Assembly (NCBI GenBank): GCA_018262455.1
Contig: JAGSPR010000007.1
Location: 1-34,989, forward strand
Source of the DNA: Deltaproteobacteria bacterium
Lineage (GTDB): Bacteria; Myxococcota; Polyangia; Haliangiales; Haliangiaceae
Direction of reading: 5' to 3'
DNA length: 34,989 bases
In this document: positions 27,192 through 34,989 of the stretch, in pieces
Position numbering within the stretch: position 1 is the first letter of the stretch
How the letters are laid out: each line of letters starts with the position of its first letter
Notes under the pieces: generated by a model
What the model was told of the DNA's origin: nothing
The model's database searches: none
The model's input: the letters and a program-made list of their open reading frames with translations, nothing else
Translations under genes and position numbers: made by a program

Positions 27192-28280
27192 ATGTTCGTC
27201 CAGCCCTCGCGTCTGAAGACGCAAGGCGCCGTTGTTGCGATCACCACCGGACTCGCGCTCGGCGCGTGCAGTGATCCAACGGCGTTCACCGATCTGCGAC
27301 CCGACGGACCTCCCGAGGTCCTCACGGTCCTCGTCATGAACGACTCGGTGGACTTGCTCCACGAGCACGCCACGTTCTGCAAGACCGGCGATGACAAGCG
27401 CCCGTCGTTGGTCGGCGTGTCCGACTTCACGACGGAGCAGATCTGTCCGGAGGACCTGAGCGCAGGCGTCGACAAGATCGCCGATGCCGTCCCGACGGAC
27501 TGGTACGTGCGGATCATGTTCGACGAGCTGCTCAACACGAACGTCGAAGAGCTGATCCCCGTCCTCGATCCGGACACGATGCAGCCGACCGGACAGGCCA
27601 CGGGTTCGCTCCTCAACACCCAGCCGGTCACCTTGACCTGCAACGGCGTCGTGGTGCCCTACGACGGTTACTACTCGCCGGGTGGCAACAACGTGACGTG
27701 GCCACTTGGCCCGTCGCTGTTCATCCAGCCGATCGACCTGTCGACGGTGCCCACCGGTGCCGATTGCACGGTGGAGATCAAGGACAGCGTGGTCGACAAG
27801 CAAGGCAACGCGGTCCCCATGGATCAGCGTGGCAGCGGCGGCACCTACGGCTTCAAGGTCTCCAGCCTCGCGTTCGCAGGTTCAGCGCCGGCGCCGGCCG
27901 AGGCCGGGATGGACGAGGAGATCACGGCCGACGCGCCGCTCATCCTCAACTTCAACGGCTTCATCGATCCGGCGTCGCTCGCCGACACCGAGATCACGAT
28001 CGCCGAAGCCGCTGATTGCGACTTGGCGCGCGCGGCGCTCACCGCCGGAACCGGGCTGAAGGTCGCGGCGATCGCGGCCGACGCGGATAGCGCCCAGGCG
28101 CTCGACATCAGCATCGTTGGTGCCCCGATGGACGAGTTCTGGAACGAAGCCAAGGCGTATGCCGTCAGCTTCGTCGATGGCTCTACCGTTCTCGACGTCG
28201 CTGGCGGGTCGCTCACGCTCACCGCGACCGATCTCTCGCTCGGCGACCTCACCCTCTGCTTCACCACCGTCGCACCCTGA
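27192..28280 (+). CDS. Surface lipoprotein with Ig-like domains, partner of the Oar-like protein
   Basis: A 362-residue lipoprotein: an ATG with GGGAGG six bases upstream, signal ending LALGAC (Cys26). The mature protein has two segments with bacterial Ig-like (Big_5-type) character: WYVRIMFDELLNTNVEELIP (about 100-120) and PLILNFNGFIDPASLADTEI (about 245-265). Both are the pattern in which an Ig strand reads 'Phe-(Ser/Asn/Asp)...(hydrophobic)-Asp/Asn'. Paired cysteines (such as FCKTG, QICPED, LTCNG and DCTVEI) suggest disulfides. The next gene starts 13 bases after its stop and has its own AAGGA, so the two are an operon. The pairing of an exported lipoprotein with an outer-membrane TonB-type protein suggests a joint surface complex. 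Confidence 0.82.
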   Translation: MFVQPSRLKTQGAVVAITTGLALGACSDPTAFTDLRPDGPPEVLTVLVMNDSVDLLHEHATFCKTGDDKRPSLVGVSDFTTEQICPEDLSAGVDKIADAVPTDWYVRIMFDELLNTNVEELIPVLDPDTMQPTGQATGSLLNTQPVTLTCNGVVVPYDGYYSPGGNNVTWPLGPSLFIQPIDLSTVPTGADCTVEIKDSVVDKQGNAVPMDQRGSGGTYGFKVSSLAFAGSAPAPAEAGMDEEITADAPLILNFNGFIDPASLADTEITIAEAADCDLARAALTAGTGLKVAAIAADADSAQALDISIVGAPMDEFWNEAKAYAVSFVDGSTVLDVAGGSLTLTATDLSLGDLTLCFTTVAP

Positions 28281-28293
28281 AAGGACCTGGAAC

Positions 28294-31200
28294 ATGAACA
28301 ACAAGGTTCTCAAGGCATCTTTCCTGGCGTTCGGGGCGATGGGCCTGTTTGGCACGTCCTCGCTCCTCGCGCCCCACCAGGCGTTCGCCCAGTCGAGCTC
28401 GACGGTGGGCAGCCTCCGCGGCCAGCTCAAGGACAAGGCCACTGGCGAAGCCGCGATCGGCGCGACCGTGGTTGCGACCTCGCCGGCACTCGTCGGCGAG
28501 CAGGTCGTCATCACCGATGACACCGGCCAGTACTTCATCGGCTCGCTGCCGCCGGGCGTCTACACGCTGACCATCTATTACAACAACCAGCCGTTCTCGC
28601 GCAGCAACGTGCTGATCCAGGTCGGCAAGGAAGTCGTCGTCAACGTCGCCGTCGACAGCTCGAAGACCACCGGCAAGCCCGGCGGCGAGATCATCGTGAT
28701 CACGGGCTCGGTCCCGATCATCGATCAGGGCTCGACGAAGACCGGCACGACGCTGACCGAGGACTACACGCGGAACGTTCCGACCGGTCGTACGTTCGGC
28801 GGCGTGCTCGGCTCGGCAGCCGGCTCGCAGGGCGATACCTACGGCACGTCGATCAGCGGTGCGACCTCGGCCGAGAACACGTACATCGTCGAGGGCATCA
28901 ACACCACCGACACCGCGTTCGGTGGTCTGTCGTCGAACCTGCCGAACGAGTTCGTCTCGGAGACCGAGGTCATCACCGGCGGTTACAACGCCGAGTATGG
29001 TCGCGCGACCGGCGGCATCGTGAACGTCGTCACCAAGCAGGGATCGAACACGATCCACGGCTCGGTGTTTGGCTACTTGCGGCCGAGCGCGTTCATCGCG
29101 GACTCGAACACGATCCAGCGCGAAGGCAGCTCGATCGATAGCCAGACGAACCTCAACTACAACTACGATGTCGGTGCCGAGATCGGTGGCCCGATCATCA
29201 AGGACAAGCTGTGGTTCCACGTCGGGTTCAACCCGAGCTTCCAGAAGCAGACGACGACCCGGCTCATCCAGAGCCAGGTCGACAAGGACGGCGACGGCGT
29301 CGCCGACGTCGACGCGAATGGCTTCGCGATCCACGAGCTCGTCTCGGAGTCGGATATCCCGGCCAACTTCAACACCTACTTCTTCACGGCCAAGATCAAC
29401 GGCGCCGTCAACCAGAACAACCAGTTCCAGGTCTCGGCGTTCGGCAACCCGCGTAACGCAAAGGATGTCTTTGGCGTGACCCGGAATCCAGCGGCGACCC
29501 GCTGGAAGTACGACGACGGAGCCTACGATCTCTCGGGCAAGTGGACGTCGAAGCTCAACGAAGGCAAGACGCAGGTCGACGCGGTCGTCGGCTTCCACCG
29601 CGGCATCGAGAATCAGAAGCCGTTCGACGCCGCCGGGGATGTCGCGCTGGTGTTCGAGCGCGCGAACCACACCCGCGACCTGTTCGACTTCCTCCAGTTC
29701 GAGGGCGCGAGCAACATCGGCAACCACATGGTCAACGGTGAGCTCCGCGGGTGTGAGGATGGCGTTGGCAGCGATCCATACCCGATGATCCAGAACTGCC
29801 CGACGCTCGGGTACGCGACCCAGGGCATCGGCTTCCTCGAGAAGCGGACGAGCGATCGCACTTCAGCGATCCTGTCGGTGACCCAGCGCGTGAAGGCCGC
29901 GGGCTATCACACGTTCAAGGCCGGCATCGACGCCGAGTTCTCCACCTACAACTCGACGCGTCGCTACACCGGCGCGCAGATCTTCCGCAAGAACACGATC
30001 GCGGCCGCGCGTCCGGACGGCTCGTTCCAGTCGACCTGGCAGCTCCGCGAGTTCATGAAGGTCGAGCGCAACCTGTCGCCCGAAGAGATCATGGATCCGG
30101 GCTCGGTCACGCTCGAGGCCAACCAGCTGCTCTGCGCCAACGATCGCGCGGTCTGTGGCACGGCGGACCGCCTGCAGGCCGATACCAACAACCGCGGCAT
30201 CGCGGGGTACCTCCAGGACAGCTGGCAGATCCGCCCGAACTTCACCGTCAACGCCGGCCTTCGCTTGGAGCAGCAGGTCGGGTACGCGGCGAAAGCCCTG
30301 CAGGGCTCGCTGACCCCGACCAACGAGATCGTCCCGAAGGAGGCCTATAACCTCAACGACCTGGTCGCGCCACGGCTCGGCTTCATCTATGACCCGACGC
30401 AGGACGGCAAGTCGAAGATCTTTGGTCACTGGGGCCGGTTCTACGAGAACGTCCCGATGGATCTCAACGTCCGCGCGTTCGGCGGTGAGATCACGAACTT
30501 CACCGTGCTCAATGCCCGACGTCTCAGCAACACCGACCCGGCGTTCGACCCGAACTGTCGTGGCGATGTCACGACCGTGGGCATCGCGAACACCCTCAAC
30601 CAGTGCACCGATCGCTCTCCACAGGCGCTGCTCGGTGAGGGCACCGAGTTCGTGTCGCCGGGCCTCAAGGGTCAGTATACCCAGGAGCTGATCCTCGGCA
30701 CCGAGTACGAGGTCGCAAACAACCTCAAGTTCGGCGTCAACTACATCCACCGCACGATGCCCCGGGTGATCGAGGACGTCTCGACCGACGGCGGCAACAA
30801 CTACCTGATCACCAACCCCAGCGAGAACCTGGACGCGGAGTCGCGGGCCCTGGACACGCAGGCCGCGAAGCTGCTCATGGAAGGCGGCTGCAACGGCACC
30901 GACATGGAGAACCCGGACTGCAACCTCGACAAGCTCGCGCTCGCGAACCTCCAGAGCTCGCGCGCGGATCAGCTCCTGGCGGTCAAGAAGTTCGACAAGC
31001 CCTCGCGCAACTACGACGCCGTGCAGCTCACGGCGACGCAGCGCCCGACGAAGCAGTCGCTGCTGATCGCGTCGTACACGTACTCGGTTTCGAAGGGTAA
31101 CTACCCCGGTCTGTTCTCGACCGAGACCGGCCAGCTCGACCCGAACATCACGTCGCTCTACGACCTTCCCGACCTGATGGCGAACCGCTACGGCAACATG

Positions 31201-31695
31201 GGCCTCGACCGCCCGCACAACCTCAAGGTCGACGGGTTCTACCGCTTCGACCTCAAGAAGGTGGGCCTCGTCACCACGGGTGGTAGCTTCCGCGCGCAGT
31301 CGGGCATCCCAAACAACGTGCTCGCCGCGCACCCGACCTACGGTACGGGCGAGGCGTACGTGCTGCCCCGCGGCGTCAACGGGCGCTCGCCGGTCACCAC
31401 GCAGTTCGACGTCCACCTGAGCTACGGTCGCCAGCTCAACAAGACGACGATCATCGAGGCGTTCGTGAACGTGTTCAACCTGCTCAACCAGCAGAAAGAG
31501 CTCGGCGTGGATGACAACTACACGTTCGACTTCACCAACCCGATCGTGGGCGGTGACCTCAACGATGCACTGCACGCGAAGGTGCTCGACGGTCGGGACA
31601 CCAACACGACGGTGACGCCCAACAAGAACTTCGGTCACCTGAACGCTCACCAGAGCTCGCGCAACGTCCAGCTGGGCGTTCGCCTGACGTTCTAG
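28294..31695 (+). CDS. Oar-like TonB-dependent outer-membrane protein
   Basis: A 1133-residue outer-membrane protein. A signal peptide ends AFA at about residue 32. A carboxypeptidase-regulatory-like beta-sandwich (about 36-120) has GLxxG-type repeats such as TGEAAIGATVVATS and DDTGQYFIGSLPPGVYTL. The plug domain (about 140-270) has YIVEGINTTD and GYNAEYGRATGGIVNVVTKQ. The long beta barrel ends in NVQLGVRLTF, with the terminal aromatic residue of outer-membrane proteins. This layout matches Oar of Myxococcus xanthus, needed for development and for export of the PopC protease. Length fits. The clear AAGGA at 28281, eight bases before the ATG at 28294, sets the start. It forms an operon with the lipoprotein upstream. 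Confidence 0.92.
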   Translation: MNNKVLKASFLAFGAMGLFGTSSLLAPHQAFAQSSSTVGSLRGQLKDKATGEAAIGATVVATSPALVGEQVVITDDTGQYFIGSLPPGVYTLTIYYNNQPFSRSNVLIQVGKEVVVNVAVDSSKTTGKPGGEIIVITGSVPIIDQGSTKTGTTLTEDYTRNVPTGRTFGGVLGSAAGSQGDTYGTSISGATSAENTYIVEGINTTDTAFGGLSSNLPNEFVSETEVITGGYNAEYGRATGGIVNVVTKQGSNTIHGSVFGYLRPSAFIADSNTIQREGSSIDSQTNLNYNYDVGAEIGGPIIKDKLWFHVGFNPSFQKQTTTRLIQSQVDKDGDGVADVDANGFAIHELVSESDIPANFNTYFFTAKINGAVNQNNQFQVSAFGNPRNAKDVFGVTRNPAATRWKYDDGAYDLSGKWTSKLNEGKTQVDAVVGFHRGIENQKPFDAAGDVALVFERANHTRDLFDFLQFEGASNIGNHMVNGELRGCEDGVGSDPYPMIQNCPTLGYATQGIGFLEKRTSDRTSAILSVTQRVKAAGYHTFKAGIDAEFSTYNSTRRYTGAQIFRKNTIAAARPDGSFQSTWQLREFMKVERNLSPEEIMDPGSVTLEANQLLCANDRAVCGTADRLQADTNNRGIAGYLQDSWQIRPNFTVNAGLRLEQQVGYAAKALQGSLTPTNEIVPKEAYNLNDLVAPRLGFIYDPTQDGKSKIFGHWGRFYENVPMDLNVRAFGGEITNFTVLNARRLSNTDPAFDPNCRGDVTTVGIANTLNQCTDRSPQALLGEGTEFVSPGLKGQYTQELILGTEYEVANNLKFGVNYIHRTMPRVIEDVSTDGGNNYLITNPSENLDAESRALDTQAAKLLMEGGCNGTDMENPDCNLDKLALANLQSSRADQLLAVKKFDKPSRNYDAVQLTATQRPTKQSLLIASYTYSVSKGNYPGLFSTETGQLDPNITSLYDLPDLMANRYGNMGLDRPHNLKVDGFYRFDLKKVGLVTTGGSFRAQSGIPNNVLAAHPTYGTGEAYVLPRGVNGRSPVTTQFDVHLSYGRQLNKTTIIEAFVNVFNLLNQQKELGVDDNYTFDFTNPIVGGDLNDALHAKVLDGRDTNTTVTPNKNFGHLNAHQSSRNVQLGVRLTF

Positions 31696-31713
31696 GCGTC
31701 TGTTCGTCCTGCC

Positions 31714-31767
31714 AGCCGACGCGGTCGGCTGACTCGAGAGGCCCGCTTCGGCGGGCCTTTCTTGTTT
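31714..31767 (+). terminator. Tandem hairpins ending the Oar operon
   Basis: The first hairpin is AGCCGAC-GCG-GTCGGCT at 31714-31730. The second, AGGCCCGC-TTCG-GCGGGCCT at 31739-31758, is followed by a T-rich run and is a textbook intrinsic terminator with a stable UUCG loop. Confidence 0.92.
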
Positions 31768-31905
31768 GGGCGACAGCGGTGCTCGGACGATTCTTGGGTC
31801 GAGCGCGGGGCTGATCATTTCATAGTGATCACAGGATCTTGCGACGCCATCGGATCGTGATGGCTTGGTAGATCGAGGACGGTTCGCTGGGCGTTGAACC
31901 TCCCC

Positions 31906-33015
31906 ATGGATATCCGGTTCAGCGATCACGCAGGGTTTCACCGCGCAGCAGCTGGCATGGTCGGCGGCTCGCTCCTCACAGGCCTCGCACTCCACAGCGT
32001 GACTCCGATGGCCCCGCTCGTCGGCGGGCTGGTTGGGATCGCGGCCGGTGCTGCCTGGGGCTACGGCCATGCGAAGGGGCGGGTGATCGCGGCCGGGCTT
32101 GCCGTCGTCCCGCTATTCGCGATGACGATGGGCTGGGCCTCAGCGCTGCCATCCGCGGTTGGCTTCGTGGTCTCGGCGTCGGTGCTGGCGCTGGGGCTGT
32201 CGATCGGTGGTCCGCGAGGCGTCCGTGGAGCCATCGGGGTCGGGCTCTCCGCGCTGACCGCGCTGGTCGCGATGTGGTGCGCGCTCCGGATCGTCAATGC
32301 GCGTGAGACGGCGACCTGGTCGACCTGGATGACCACGGCGTGCGGTGCCGCTGCGATGGGCATGGTCGGCGTGTTCGCGATGCTGCCGCGCCACCTGAAG
32401 CTGGCGCTCGATCCAGTCCAGGCGATGATCCGTCGGCTGCCCGCCAACCTCGATCCAGAGGTCAAGAACCTGTGCGACCGCTCGATCACGATCTGGAATG
32501 GCGCCAAGGAGCAGCTCGCCGATGACGGCGGCAAGGACCTGGTACGCGACGGGGTGATGAAGACCCTCGAGGTCGCCGTGAAGAGCTCCGAGGTCAAGGT
32601 CATCGGCACGACCGAGACCGAGCTCTCGAAGCGGATGGCCGACCTCGACCACCGGATCGCGACGACCAGTGACGCCGAGGCGAAGGCCCAGTACCAGTCC
32701 GCGCGCGCCGCGCTCGATGACCAGCGCCGCTACCGCGACCACATCGCGAAGGGTCGAGAGCGGCTCGTGGCCCGCATGCACAATCACGTCGCCGCGCTCG
32801 AGAAGTTTCAGCTCGCTGCGACGGGCCTGCAAGCCGCACGTGCGGCCTCGACTGGCGCGACCGCCATCCAGCAGCTCGACGAGCTCTCGCACGACGTTGC
32901 AGCGAGTGGGGATGCGCTTGCCGATCTCGAGCTCGCTGAGTCGCCCGTGCCGGTGGCTACCCTCGCGATCGGGGCCGAGACGGCGCCCGATGCCGATTCG
33001 AACGCGCTCGCCTGA
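31906..33015 (+). CDS. Membrane protein with six helices and cytoplasmic coiled coil
   Basis: A 369-residue protein from the ATG at 31906 (a TTG four codons upstream is possible). Six hydrophobic segments (about 16-32, 36-52, 60-76, 82-100, 107-127, 142-160) are glycine/alanine-rich. They are followed by a long charged helical domain (about 165-360) with heptad-like Leu/Ala/Arg/Glu content that looks like a coiled coil. No catalytic motif and no family recognised. The 210-base gap before it holds the Oar terminator and a TGATCA pair (31812 and 31826, 14 bases apart), possibly operator half-sites. It has no neighbour in an obvious operon. Confidence 0.65.
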   Translation: MDIRFSDHAGFHRAAAGMVGGSLLTGLALHSVTPMAPLVGGLVGIAAGAAWGYGHAKGRVIAAGLAVVPLFAMTMGWASALPSAVGFVVSASVLALGLSIGGPRGVRGAIGVGLSALTALVAMWCALRIVNARETATWSTWMTTACGAAAMGMVGVFAMLPRHLKLALDPVQAMIRRLPANLDPEVKNLCDRSITIWNGAKEQLADDGGKDLVRDGVMKTLEVAVKSSEVKVIGTTETELSKRMADLDHRIATTSDAEAKAQYQSARAALDDQRRYRDHIAKGRERLVARMHNHVAALEKFQLAATGLQAARAASTGATAIQQLDELSHDVAASGDALADLELAESPVPVATLAIGAETAPDADSNALA

Positions 33016-33156
33016 CAGGACGCTCAACACCTTCGCCACGCCCCCCACACCGGCCCCCAACTTGCGGGACGAGATCGCATGACGCCCGCCTCGCCCAGGC
33101 TGGTCGGGCAATCGCGGCTCGCGTGTAACCTCCGGGGATGCTCGGGCCACATCTGG

Positions 33157-33162
33157 TAGGCT
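33157..33162 (+). promoter_or_regulatory. -10-like element of the TPR gene
   Basis: TAGGCT, 20 bases before the ATG at 33183, leaves room for the strong GGAGGAG Shine-Dalgarno between them. It contrasts with the leaderless-looking starts elsewhere. Confidence 0.35.
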
Positions 33163-33182
33163 CGATCCCAGGAGGAGAAGTC

Positions 33183-34091
33183 ATGCGTGCGCTCGCCAGG
33201 TTCCTGTTCGTGGTCGTCTGCTTGGTGGGTACGGCCCCCGCTGCGTTCGCCGAGGACGCTGACGCTTATTACAAGCAAGGCCTCGCCTACAAGCACGAGG
33301 GCAAGACCGACGAGGCGATCAAGGCCCTCGAGGCGGCCGTCGCAGCCAACCCTCAGCACGGCATGGCGTGGGCCTCGCTCGGCAATCTCTACAAGACCCA
33401 GAAGCAGGACATCCCGAAGGCCGTGCACGCCTACGAGATGGCGACCGCGGTCATCAAGAAGGACAAGACGCTGTGGGCCAACCTCGGGATGGCCTACTAC
33501 CGCAACAAGCAGGTCGATCAGGCGCTCGCCGCGCTCATCACCGCCTGCAAGCTCGACCCCAAGGACGCCGAGATTCGCGGCAACCTCGGCACCGTGCGGC
33601 GCCAGAAGGGCGACGCCGCGGGCGCGATCGTGGATCTCGAGATCGCGGTCAAGCTCAAGCCGACGGACGCGAGCTACCTCAACAACCTCGGGGTCGCGTA
33701 TCGCAACGCCAAGCGAGATGACGACGCGATCAAGTCCTTCACGAAAGCGATCGAGCTGGCGCCCAACGATCCGGGCTTTCACTTCAACCTCGCCGTCGTG
33801 TACCGCCGCAAGGAGATGTACGAGCAGGCGGCGCCGGAGTACGAGAAGTCCGTGGGCCTCGATCCGGGCAACGCCGACGCCTGGTTCGATCTCGGCTTCG
33901 TCCACAAGCAGCTGCACGACAACGACAAGGCGATCGCCGCGTTCAGCAAGTACCTCGAGCTCAACAAGGGCAAGGATGCCGAGGGCGCCAAGCGCGTGAG
34001 CGACGAGATCGGTGCGCTCGGCGGCAAGGTCAAGGACGACAAGAAGCCGCCGGGGACGCCGAAGAAGAGCCCTCCGCCGAACAAGAAGTAG
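33183..34091 (+). CDS. Periplasmic TPR-repeat protein
   Basis: A 302-residue protein. The ATG at 33183 is preceded by a strong GGAGGAG. The signal peptide MRALARFLFVVVCLVGTAPAAFA ends at residue 23. Six to seven 34-residue TPRs follow (about 26-265), recognisable by repeats such as YKHEGKTDEAIKALEAAV, NLGMAYYRNKQVDQALAAL, NLGVAYRNAKRDDDAIKSF and DLGFVHKQLHDNDKAIAAF. A Lys/Pro-rich tail (KPPGTPKKSPPPNKK) ends it. TPRs bind partner proteins, and secretion places this one in the periplasm or beyond. Which complex it serves is unknown. It stands alone between two unrelated genes. Confidence 0.85.
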   Translation: MRALARFLFVVVCLVGTAPAAFAEDADAYYKQGLAYKHEGKTDEAIKALEAAVAANPQHGMAWASLGNLYKTQKQDIPKAVHAYEMATAVIKKDKTLWANLGMAYYRNKQVDQALAALITACKLDPKDAEIRGNLGTVRRQKGDAAGAIVDLEIAVKLKPTDASYLNNLGVAYRNAKRDDDAIKSFTKAIELAPNDPGFHFNLAVVYRRKEMYEQAAPEYEKSVGLDPGNADAWFDLGFVHKQLHDNDKAIAAFSKYLELNKGKDAEGAKRVSDEIGALGGKVKDDKKPPGTPKKSPPPNKK

Positions 34092-34184
34092 CCTCGGGTG
34101 CCGAAACGGACCACAGCCGACTCCACGTGAGCCGATCGGAGCGCGCGCATGTCCGCAGGAGCTCACGAGAACGGCGGTTCCCGC

Positions 34185-34247
34185 GGCGCCGCGACCCTGC
34201 CGGTCGCCGAGCGGTTGCCGTGGCGCCGCGACTGCGGGTCGCCGAGC
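34185..34247. repeat. Imperfect direct repeat in the right-end intergenic region
   Basis: Two copies of a GGCGCCGCGAC block followed by GGTCGCCGAGC (34185-34212 and 34222-34247, offset about 36 bases), in the 267-base gap between the TPR gene and the final gene. I see no gene in this gap that I would defend. Confidence 0.45.
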
Positions 34248-34346
34248 TTCGTGCCCTTGTCACGCTCTGCGTGGGGCGCCGTGGACCGCGCGGGGAACAC
34301 GCCCGTGGCTCTTCCCGCTAGTTGGGCGGCCCCTGCGCTTGGATGG

Positions 34347-34352
34347 TAGGGT
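34347..34352 (+). promoter_or_regulatory. -10-like element of the right-end gene
   Basis: TAGGGT, six bases before the ATG at 34359. No Shine-Dalgarno is seen. Confidence 0.35.
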
Positions 34353-34358
34353 GGTTCA

Positions 34359-34989
34359 ATGCGGATCAGCTGGCTGTCGGCAGAGCAGATCGCAGTCGCT
34401 CGCGAGGCGCTGACCGCTGGAGGAGCGAAGTGGGATGACCACTTCGGATCCGATGATGGGGAGTTCATCAGCCCTGCTCAGCCCGAGGATGCGCAGCTGC
34501 TCGACTGGCCGCGGATCACCGAGCACGTCGCCCGAGCCGAGCGAGTGTCCGAGATCGTGCGCGATCGAGGCTTCGATGCGGCGCGCACGCGGTTCGCGGG
34601 GTCGGGGATCGCGATCGAGGAGGCGACGCTCGCTGCGGCTGCCCATCAAGGTGAAGTGCTCGACCTGGACCAGGTGATTGGTGTCCTCGGCTGCTCGATC
34701 GACCGGCTCGTCTTCTACGCGCCGTTCCTCGAGCTGCTGATGGAGCTCGGCCGCGGCCAGCTCGACCGCACCATCAAGACGTACGAGGACTTCGTGGCGG
34801 CATATGCGCGTGCGCTCGTCGACATTCCGCACGGCCACGAGCGCATCGGGGCGGTTCGTGATGGCCTCGCCGACTTCTACGTCAGCGCCGGCCGGATCGA
34901 CGAGGCGGAGGCGCTGTTCGAACGTCGCCATGATGAGGATCGCGGCGATGTGGCCGTCGCGCTGTCGGCGAGCCGTGCGTTCCTCGCGG
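34359..34989 (+). CDS. Unknown protein, C-terminus beyond window
   Basis: An open frame from the ATG at 34359 runs off the right edge after 210 codons. The protein starts MRISWLSAEQIAVAREAL, is acidic and helical, and has no signal peptide. The segment FYVSAGRIDEAEALFERRHDED near the end looks like one TPR-type helix pair, and LDQVIGVLGCSIDRLVFY is another helical stretch, so a TPR- or SEC-C-associated protein is possible. Start and frame are supported by consistent codon use; the family is not recognised. Confidence 0.6.
   Translation, partial: MRISWLSAEQIAVAREALTAGGAKWDDHFGSDDGEFISPAQPEDAQLLDWPRITEHVARAERVSEIVRDRGFDAARTRFAGSGIAIEEATLAAAAHQGEVLDLDQVIGVLGCSIDRLVFYAPFLELLMELGRGQLDRTIKTYEDFVAAYARALVDIPHGHERIGAVRDGLADFYVSAGRIDEAEALFERRHDEDRGDVAVALSASRAFLA

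Noticed and set aside
27067..27220. GTG-started small open frame upstream of the lipoprotein, overlapping its start
   Set aside because: About 49 codons with ordinary-looking but unremarkable sequence and no domain. It crosses the lipoprotein Shine-Dalgarno, so a leader region is the simpler reading.
29863..32070. Minus-strand open frame of 735 codons
   Set aside because: Shadow of the Oar-like gene; it also runs through the terminator region and has no recognisable domain.
34149..34349. Small open frame of 66 codons in the right-end gap
   Set aside because: Spans the direct repeats, has no ribosome-binding site or -10 element, and its translation has low-complexity composition.

Overview
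This is a 35-kb stretch of a G+C-rich (by eye about two thirds) bacterial chromosome. It is densely packed with genes and has no gene-free gap above 300 bases. The style points to the Myxococcota (former Deltaproteobacteria), perhaps the Haliangium/Kofleria side. The signs are eight lipoproteins with low-complexity linkers, a transmembrane Ser/Thr kinase, an Oar-like TonB-dependent protein, an FHA-GGDEF fusion, and a site near recA resembling the Myxococcus LexA motif. The taxon is an inference from content. I see no tRNA, rRNA, insertion sequence, prophage or CRISPR array.

Layout. At 1-5.5 kb two unrelated glutamate dehydrogenases diverge: a large NAD-type enzyme (minus strand, cut by the window edge) and a small hexameric-type enzyme followed directly by an alpha/beta hydrolase. 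At 5.5-9.6 kb lie a lipoprotein joining a haem-c motif to a complete PHM-type copper core, a HEAT-like protein, a lipoprotein with three cysteine-rich repeats, and another lipoprotein. At 9.7-10.5 kb is a bfd-bfr iron-storage pair under a promoter overlapped by a Fur-box-like palindrome. At 10.7-14.5 kb are a small membrane-anchored protein, a Ser/Thr kinase diverging from a secreted protein, and an SDR dehydrogenase ending in a strong hairpin.

From 20.3 kb down to 14.5 kb on the minus strand run xseB, ispA, an FHA-GGDEF cyclase, a Slt70-like lytic transglycosylase and a lipoprotein. A Fur-family regulator diverges from xseB. Then come a phospholipase-D-like lipoprotein, a small lipoprotein and a PP2C phosphatase. 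At 23.6-26.9 kb is a cinA-thpR-recA cluster with a candidate SOS box inside thpR. At 27.2-31.7 kb a surface lipoprotein and an Oar-like outer-membrane protein form an operon closed by a textbook terminator. The right end has a six-helix membrane protein, a TPR protein and a partial unknown gene.

How they work together. The kinase, the PP2C phosphatase and the FHA-GGDEF protein could form one phosphothreonine-to-c-di-GMP signalling chain, although they are not in one operon. The Fur-like regulator could control bfd-bfr. The commonest unexplained pattern is at gene starts: many genes lack a Shine-Dalgarno sequence and instead have a -10-like TAnnnT hexamer only 5-10 bases before the start codon. 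This suggests widespread leaderless transcripts. At one place (12894-12903) two such elements overlap on opposite strands between divergent genes.
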